From positions 3,037,501 to 3,101,500 of the forward strand of contig JAYJMM010000118.1 of NCBI GenBank assembly GCA_037349105.1: a stretch of DNA of 64,000 bases, given 5' to 3'. The DNA comes from Limnomonas spitsbergensis (Eukaryota > Chlorophyta > Chlorophyceae > Chlamydomonadales). Made by a program: the position numbers and the translations under genes. The notes beneath the pieces were generated by a model. The model saw nothing but the letters and a program-made list of their open reading frames with translations. It searched no databases and had not been told where the DNA came from. How positions within the stretch are numbered: the first letter of the stretch is position 1; the number at the start of each line of letters is the position of its first letter. This document shows positions 58,216-64,000 of this stretch, in pieces.

Positions 58216-58855
58216 TTACGTTTGGAGCTCTAATGCCTGTGGAAGTTATTTATAGTAATATGGTGTTACACTTGTGGTTCTCAAGAAAATCCAATATATT
58301 CCTGTGATATGACTTTGGGGGTTGATATATTTTTTACTTTTGAAGTACCGGTATAAGCAATCTTCGGCACCAGCGCATGTATCAGCGTGTCCCTCTGTCC
58401 CCGTCCAAACTGGATAATTAATCGCACTTCATTAAACAGTAGAATCCACATAGTAGACCCCAAGACAAACACGGGGTTCTCCTCCAGGCTCCAGCATCAT
58501 TCCATGCCTACTAGCATTCCTCTATTCCCCCCAAATCATGGCCGGTTTAACATAACAGTTGGCGAATCTACAGGTAAATGTCGATTTATTTGTGGAGTAC
58601 TTTGTAGCGCAAGAGAGAGTCGGCGGTACTTTGTAGAAAACTTCCTTGCTAAGATTGAAAAATGTAACTTTGGGGGTTTAAGCGGCCTCCTAAGATCCAT
58701 GATGCTACGATTGGGGGTGGCAACGATAGCAAGTAGCTATACGGTATGGACTGAAAGGGTGCTGATGGGGTGCGTCCACAATGTGTTGATTGTGTGCGTC
58801 TATAAGAATTAAGAAGGCGTACAGGGTCTTGGCGCAGCGAACCTCACCATGTACT

Positions 58856-59310
58856 TCCAGTTCGCAATACCAGTTGTACCAGGCTGAGCATGGGTGGGAC
58901 GCACTTGCTTTTGTGGACTGTGCTGTGGGCATTATTGAGGGTTAGTCTCCCGGGTTTCTGAGGCCGATGTCGTTGGCCTTTCCGGCCTTCTCTTTTGGCC
59001 TTTTTTTGTTGTTTTTGTTGTTGTTGTTTGCCCCCTTTTTAGTTTCTTCTCTTCTCCCTTCTGATCAGTGGAGCGCCCTCGCGGCCAAGCAGGGGTGGGA
59101 TACGCTTGCTTTCCTGGACTTTTCTTTTCTTAGAGGCTTTGTTGAGGGGTAGTCTCTAGTGGAACTCAGGTGTTGGACTTGGTCTGCTTAGCCTTCCCGG
59201 CCTCTCCTTTTGTTCCTCTCCCCCTCTCTTCCTTTCAGTGCCTCCTTAACTCATTCTGAACAGTTTGGCGCCCACGCGGCCGAGCTTTGAGCGGGCCCAG
59301 AGGTGTCACG
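58856..59310 (+). mobile_element. Family A LINE 3' portion, 5'-truncated
   Basis: It begins at CAGTTGTACCAGGCTGAGCA and carries both GWD...AF coding-end segments (GTGGGACGCACTTGCTTTTG and GTGGGATACGCTTGCTTTCC). It then continues with the CT-rich 3' UTR and GGCGCCCACGCGGCCGAGCT ... GGCCCAGAGGTGTCACGTTA, ending TTATTGA. Layout is the same as the 3' half of the 5650-7135 copy. No clean target-site duplication was found. Confidence 0.8.
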
Positions 59311-59877
59311 TTATTGACCTGTTGTTGGCTGGTGAGTGCGCACGCCGGTACTACAACTATCGCCACCATTAAGCCACCAGCGTATGACAGCTGAGTGTGA
59401 CCTATTGCGATCAGAATGGCTGGACTACATTCAGTCATGCAATTAACTGGAACCGAATATCCGGGCTGGTATGAAAGTACTACTTACAGTTACTGTATAT
59501 GCCGTACAGACAGACATGACAGCCATGCAACTGTCTAGATACTGGTGACCGAAGTGGCAAGGCACTAATGAACATTATGTTAGAGACACAGCGATTGGCA
59601 AGAAGAGGGATAAACGACACCTAGACGAGAAGCTCAAACTAATATAATACGACCACATCCTGTCATGCTACGCGTGAGTCTTGGATAATATCTGGATAAG
59701 ATGCAACTCGTGAGATACAGATTGGTGAGATGCAACGATGTGAGAGACAAGAAGATGAAATTAGAGGAGATGAGACGAAGATTCCTTGTTTTCTCCTCCC
59801 CTTTCTCCTTCCATGACCTCCCCTCTCCCTTCCCTCCATGACCTCATCCCCTCCCTCCCCCCCTTTCATCTCTTCAG
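59311..59877. other. No exon recognised between the LINE fragment and the TmcB-like exons
   Basis: Only short frames occur. The last 100 bp are CT-rich and lead into the 3' splice site at 59876-59877. Confidence 0.45.
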
Positions 59878-61244
59878 GGAAGTCTTGACCATCCACATCA
59901 CCGGCCTGGTCCTCTCACTGCTCCTCATGGCCATCTTCTACTTCTTCATTCTCAAGCCGTTCATGCTAGAGATTGCCAAATGCAGGAGGCACATTGCCTA
60001 CCTCTTGAGCCAGGTAGGGCTGCATTCATACATCACATGCGTTTGCATAACGTGTGCCTCGAATAGCGCATGAGGCATATCGCCTACCTCCTAGTTATCC
60101 AGGGTGATTCAGGCGAGAAGAAAGCAATCAATGAGAATTATGCCTAAATTGGGTTTGGGGAGTGAAGGGAGCAGTAGCTTGGGGCTTGGGCCGAGGCCTT
60201 CAAAAATAAGGAAGAGGTTCCTTCAGTTAAGTATTCCGGCTGCAGCCTAGAAGAACGTGAGGAGAGGAGAGGAGAAGCCTGTGGGGGACGGTTGTGCTGA
60301 GATCCACGCAAACTTCTATAATGAATTGGAACTTCCCTTGAAGACACCGAGCATTTCAAGTTTCCTGTTGCAGCTGCCCTTTGACATCGACGTTGAGAGC
60401 CTGGTCAAGAAGGCTGTGGCCAACGCGATCAGCGGTGGGAGCCCTGCGGATGCCCCGGGCGGCGCACAATCAAGTACGAAGAGGCTGAAACAAAGCCTTT
60501 CTATTATATGGGGTATCTGGCAGATCTTCAGGGCAATGACAGACTAAAGTATTTTTCCTTGGAGCGTATGCACGGGACTGGAGCTGAGGTGACGAGCAAG
60601 AAAAGAGGACATGAAGCTGTCGCTGCTGTGGCAAAGTTCATATGGCTCATATCACGTGGAATGGCATTTGGCCGCTGAGTGAGAACAAAGTACGAGCTGC
60701 TGGGGCGGATGAAGAGGTTGGACGACGGAGAGCTGTTGAGCATTCACATGTTTACTATCTATGGGCTCTAGATCTCGATAGTGGCTCCGTAACTCTTCCA
60801 TAACCCTGTGTCTCCTTGACATTCTATGATGTCTGCATGATTAATATACCTCCGTATTGATATGCCTCTGTATATTGCCTGTATTGATTTGTATTGCCTG
60901 TATTGATATGCCTCCGTATTGATATGCCTCCGTATATTGCCTGTATTGATATGCCTCCGTCTTGATATGCCTCCGTATATTGCATGTAATGATTTGTATT
61001 GCCTGTATTGATATGCCTCCATATTGATATGCCTCCGTTTATTGATATTGATATGCCTCCGTATTCTGTATGGTCTCGAGGAGCTTGGGAGGTAGCCTGG
61101 CGATGTTTAACATGCACAGCAATAGGAGTCAGTATCCTGATTTGTTGGGGCCCCCTCATCCTGATTCATTAATGGGCCCTACCTTTTGCAGTGCGGGCGA
61201 GCATGGGCAGCAGCAGCAGCATGGGCAGCGAGATGGGATTCTGA
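59878..61244 (+). CDS. TmcB-like membrane protein, C-terminal exons only (5' missing)
   Basis: Three exons in phase: 59878-60013, 60374-60473 and 61192-61244 (TGA). They encode a membrane span (HITGLVLSLLLMAIFYFFIL then KPFMLEIAKCRRHIAYLLSQ), LPFDIDVESLVKKAVANAIS and a Ser/Gly tail ending MGSSSSMGSEMGF. The TM-KP-F/Y-x-x-x-I ... LLSQLP-x-x-x-DVE-x-LV layout is that of the C-terminal end of TmcB/tiny-macrocysts-type proteins, large multi-span PAS-containing proteins common in green algae. The ENT gene ends at 56986 and a LINE copy occupies 58856-59310. The many upstream exons expected for a full gene are therefore absent, suggesting a truncated gene or a fragment. Confidence 0.6.
60835..61070. 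repeat. Tandem repeat of ATTGATATGCCTCCGTAT-type units in the last intron of the TmcB-like gene
   Basis: Units of about 18 bp (TGATATGCCTCCGTATT) alternate with TGCCTGTATTGATTTGTAT variants more than ten times. It is intronic and non-coding. Confidence 0.85.
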
Positions 61245-61940
61245 GGAGCGCAGAGCGGATTGCTGCTCGCTGCTCTTCATAAGGAATTAATTTGAATCAA
61301 GACGGTCAGAGGCGGCGCATCACCACGCCTTCGTACTGTCCGACTGGTCTGGCTGGTTTTGACACCATTATCATGGTTTCAGCTCATGTCACCTACTTGT
61401 GTTAGCTTCAGTCTCATGCATTTTGTTTACATTTAAGATTAAAATGGAAATCCAGCATGGTTCAGGAGGCCATGCTTAAGTAGTTCCATATGTGTGGGGG
61501 TGAGGCGGCTGCCAGTGTTGACTTGCAATCTGGAGCCAGGATGGGTGTGTGTCCACCCTGGCACTCTTGCAAGATGGCATCCTTAATTATGGCAATGTGC
61601 AGACGTGGCCTGTCCAACCATGAGCTGCACTGTTTTCTTTTCCCTCTTCACGTGAGAGGGGGGGGCAAGTAAGAACTGGAAAGACCCCATCCTCCAACCT
61701 TGTGGATTGATGTGAGCGTTCTTTTTCTTAAAATATTTGTTGGCCCAGGCAAAGTTAAGGGTGAGGGGGGTCACTGGGGTCCTGAGAATAATGCATTTAT
61801 AAGCTGTTAGTTATCGATGAGAGCTATGTCTCTCTCATCCTCGTCAATTCTTTACCTGTTGAGGCAGGGGTCCATGCTCATGATGTGATGCCTACTGTTG
61901 CCGCGCGGCAGTTGTGAGTCCGCGAGACCAATCTCCAGCA
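61245..61940. other. Gene-free stretch
   Basis: Nothing beyond short frames was recognised. Confidence 0.45.
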
Positions 61941-61984
61941 GCAGCGCCCCCTCCATATGTCCTGCTTCCAGGGTGTCTGGGCCT

Positions 61985-62525
61985 GCAATTTCCTGGGTGT
62001 CCTGAGTACTGGTATCCCGAGTTTCTTGAGTACTGGTATCTCGAGTGTCATGATTTACGGTATTTTGAGAGCCCTGAGCGCCGTTATCCCAAGTTTCCTG
62101 AGTACTGGTATCCTACGTGTCCTGAATAACGGTGCCTTGAGAGTCAAGAGTACCGTTATCCCGAGCGTTTTAAGTATACTGAATCGTTATCCCGAGTTTT
62201 CTGAGTACTGTACTGGTATCCTGAGTGTCTTGAACTCGTCTTGAATATCGGTACATAGAGAGTCCTGAGTGCCGGTATCCCGCGTGTCCTAAATACCGAT
62301 AGCAGTACCTTGAGTGTCCTGAGTGCCGCTATGCCCAATGTCCTGTGTAACGGTATCCCAAGTGTCCTGATTAGCGGTGCTCTGAGTGTCTTGAGTGTCA
62401 TTATCCCGAGTGTCCTGAATAACGGTATCTGAGTGAATCCTGAGTGTCCTGAGTACCAGTATCCTGACATTCATTAGTACCGGTATCCTCTGAACCGGTA
62501 GCCTGAGTTTCCTGAGTATGGTATC
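61985..62525. repeat. Degenerate minisatellite of about 24 bp
   Basis: Units of the type GAGTACTGGTATCCCGAGTG-TCCT recur some 20 times with drift (GAGTACCGTTATCC, GAATAACGGT, GAGTGCCGGTATCC). No coding content. Confidence 0.85.
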
Positions 62526-62659
62526 CAGTGGACCTGACTTCTCTGTTAGGGGGTGACTTCCGGGCTAGGTGGAGGGGTAGAGGTGGGGCGTAGGGTGAGC
62601 TCAAGAAGGGGCAGCTTCAATGGAGGGAAAGATAAAGTGTGGGCAGCCCTTTTCAGCGC

Positions 62660-62900
62660 CAGTACACCATTAAGCTAGAGGGGTGTCATGGCGGGGTGGC
62701 AGTCATTTTTTGAAAAATTGAGCTCTTTACGCATGAGCTATTGCAGCCGTATAAATGCTTGTTGGTTGTATGCCTGTTCCTACTCGCCTTTTCTCAGCTG
62801 CCGACGAGGGCCCCTTGCGCACCTGGGCTGTTTTTTGTGCTAGAGTCTCAGGTTTCTAGGGTTGGACGGCTGGCCTCACACTTTGTTAAGTCCCAGCAAA
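62660..62900 (+). mobile_element. LINE 3' end, family B
   Basis: The second copy of the 13590-13860 sequence: GCTAGAGGGGTGTCATGGCG, CCTGTTCCTACTC, GACGAGGGCCCCTTGCGC, GTCTCAGGTTTCTAGGGTTG, CTTTGTTAAGTCCCAGCAAA. It diverges after an A-rich end. Confidence 0.65.
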
Positions 62901-64000
62901 ATAAGACAAACCATCGCATTGCTGCAATGCCACAGTTTGTCATAGCAGAATTGTAACAAAGTTTACAGACAGATTGTGAAGTTGGGAGAGAGACTCCAAA
63001 GATGGAGATGCTTGTAGATATGGGATTTCTGGCTCCTCAATACAGACCATGACCACATGCAAGCAGCATGGGATCCAAGCAGCCATGCAACCCAGAAGCC
63101 ATGCAGAGTTTTGCCATGTAGCCATCGATGCAATACAAAATTAGCAGTTGGTGGTCTGAAATGTACGTGCATCAGCGTGTCCTGAAGTGATTGTGGTCTG
63201 CATGCATGCACGTGAGCCAGTGTTTCTGAAGTGCGCACCAGACCACCAATGTTAAGTCGGCCTCAGGTTCTTCTACAATTCAGGGAAACAAGGAAATATT
63301 ATTTGTAAGCATTTCATCTTTTCCTAACTTGATTACCCTTTTTCCTTCTCTCCTCAACCATGTTTGGGCGGTTAAGCTCTTATGCGGCCCTCAGGGGCAG
63401 GAGAGTACCTGGGTGTTAGCATGCCAGGATTCCTGGCAAACTTTCATCCTGGGCCTTACGCGGCCGTTCCCTCGGTTGAGGGGCATATGAATGCATGGTT
63501 CGTGGCATGTCAGACCAAGATTGACATATTGTTCCCTCACTTGAGAGGCAGGTAAAGGTTGTTGGCTAACAAGACCACGCAATGTGCCACCCTCGCTCCC
63601 CGGTGGCAATGACCCGTGCACACTCCATGCACTGCTGTGTTTCAGAGCATCACAAGTCCCAACCCTCACCTGGAGGAGGATGCAGCCCCTGGGAATGCTG
63701 TCGGCTGCAACAAATTCTCCCGCTGGTACCGGTATATGCTCAAACCAGGCTTGGGCAGCGTGGCCAGGTCCTTGGAGTTTCTTAAGCCCCCAGCCACGAA
63801 ACCTTTCGCGTAGATGCCATACTAGTTGCTTACGTTGCCCAGGTACGTAGCGCACTCGGCTTCCATTTCCTGCGAATATCATACCATCGAGTCCTCCTGA
63901 ACGAGTCAATGAGGTGACGCAAATAATCTGTCCCCCAGCAGCTTTCAAGGCGCATGAGGATCACCGTTGAGGATGAAGGAATATAGGTCATGCACAATAT
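62901..64000. other. Right end of the window, no confident gene
   Basis: A 185-codon minus frame (63948-63391) has no family-like motif. On the plus strand around 63650-63840 short stretches (SRWYRYMLKPGLG; ETFRVDAILVAYVAQ before a GTACGT donor) look mildly exon-like, but they sit in different frames and were not joined. Confidence 0.3.

Larger units (their letters stand above)
56987..58855. other. Gene-free stretch after the ENT gene
   Basis: No conserved frame was found. It contains a strong hairpin (57771-57838) and a short direct-repeat patch (58056-58215). Confidence 0.5.

Noticed and set aside
63391..63948. 185-codon minus-strand frame near the right edge
   Set aside because: No recognisable motif, no splice context, and competing frames on the other strand.

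Overview
The window reads as nuclear DNA of a photosynthetic or flagellated protist, most likely a green alga of the prasinophyte/chlorophyte type (an inference). Genes are cut into many short exons with GT-AG introns. The gene set is eukaryotic: RNA polymerase II with a heptad tail, a plant-type hypersensitive-induced-reaction (HIR) SPFH protein, a CFAP97-like ciliary protein and a TmcB-like membrane protein of a kind known from Chlamydomonas-type algae. Long stretches hold decayed non-LTR retrotransposons and minisatellites. No operon, CRISPR array or prokaryotic signal is present. Exon borders were assigned by hand from splice consensus, reading-frame phase and family conservation.

Layout. 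0.3-3.2 kb (+): last five exons of RPB1, with a CTD of about 35 heptads. 5-7.1 kb: a LINE 3' portion with a second insertion nested in it. 8-12.4 kb: the most unusual locus. On the minus strand an NMP-kinase-like P-loop domain, an mRNA-capping-type guanylyltransferase and the first half of a T4 Rnl1-type RNA ligase lie in one frame. The second half of the ligase lies on the plus strand, pointing back at the first. The flanking splice sites are in the same phase, so an inversion (or misassembly) has split one tri-domain gene; an in-frame TAG also interrupts it. 12.5-15.4 kb: LINE ORF1 and LINE 3' ends.

15.5-19.9 kb (+) and 28.4-23.8 kb (-): two 12-exon, 288-residue HIR paralogues, tail to tail, with retroelement pieces between them. 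35.6-29.9 kb (-): a carnosine N-methyltransferase-like gene whose second intron holds a 48-bp minisatellite of about 34 copies. 36.0-42.1 kb (+): a FAD-dependent (DAO-type) oxidoreductase, divergent from the methyltransferase. 47.0-42.9 kb (-): a 1,086-residue acidic CFAP97-like protein. 50.1-57.0 kb (+): an equilibrative nucleoside transporter in 12 exons. 59.9-61.2 kb (+): only the last exons of a TmcB-like gene, just downstream of a LINE fragment. The rest is repeats and apparently gene-free sequence.

Two themes recur. First, at least nine pieces end in the same 3' retrotransposon tail (about 55 bp, ending GTCATTGA); several are flanked by 10-12 bp target-site duplications, and two copies are only about 35-55 bp long. 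Second, several introns carry decayed tandem copies of a neighbouring exon edge together with its splice site.
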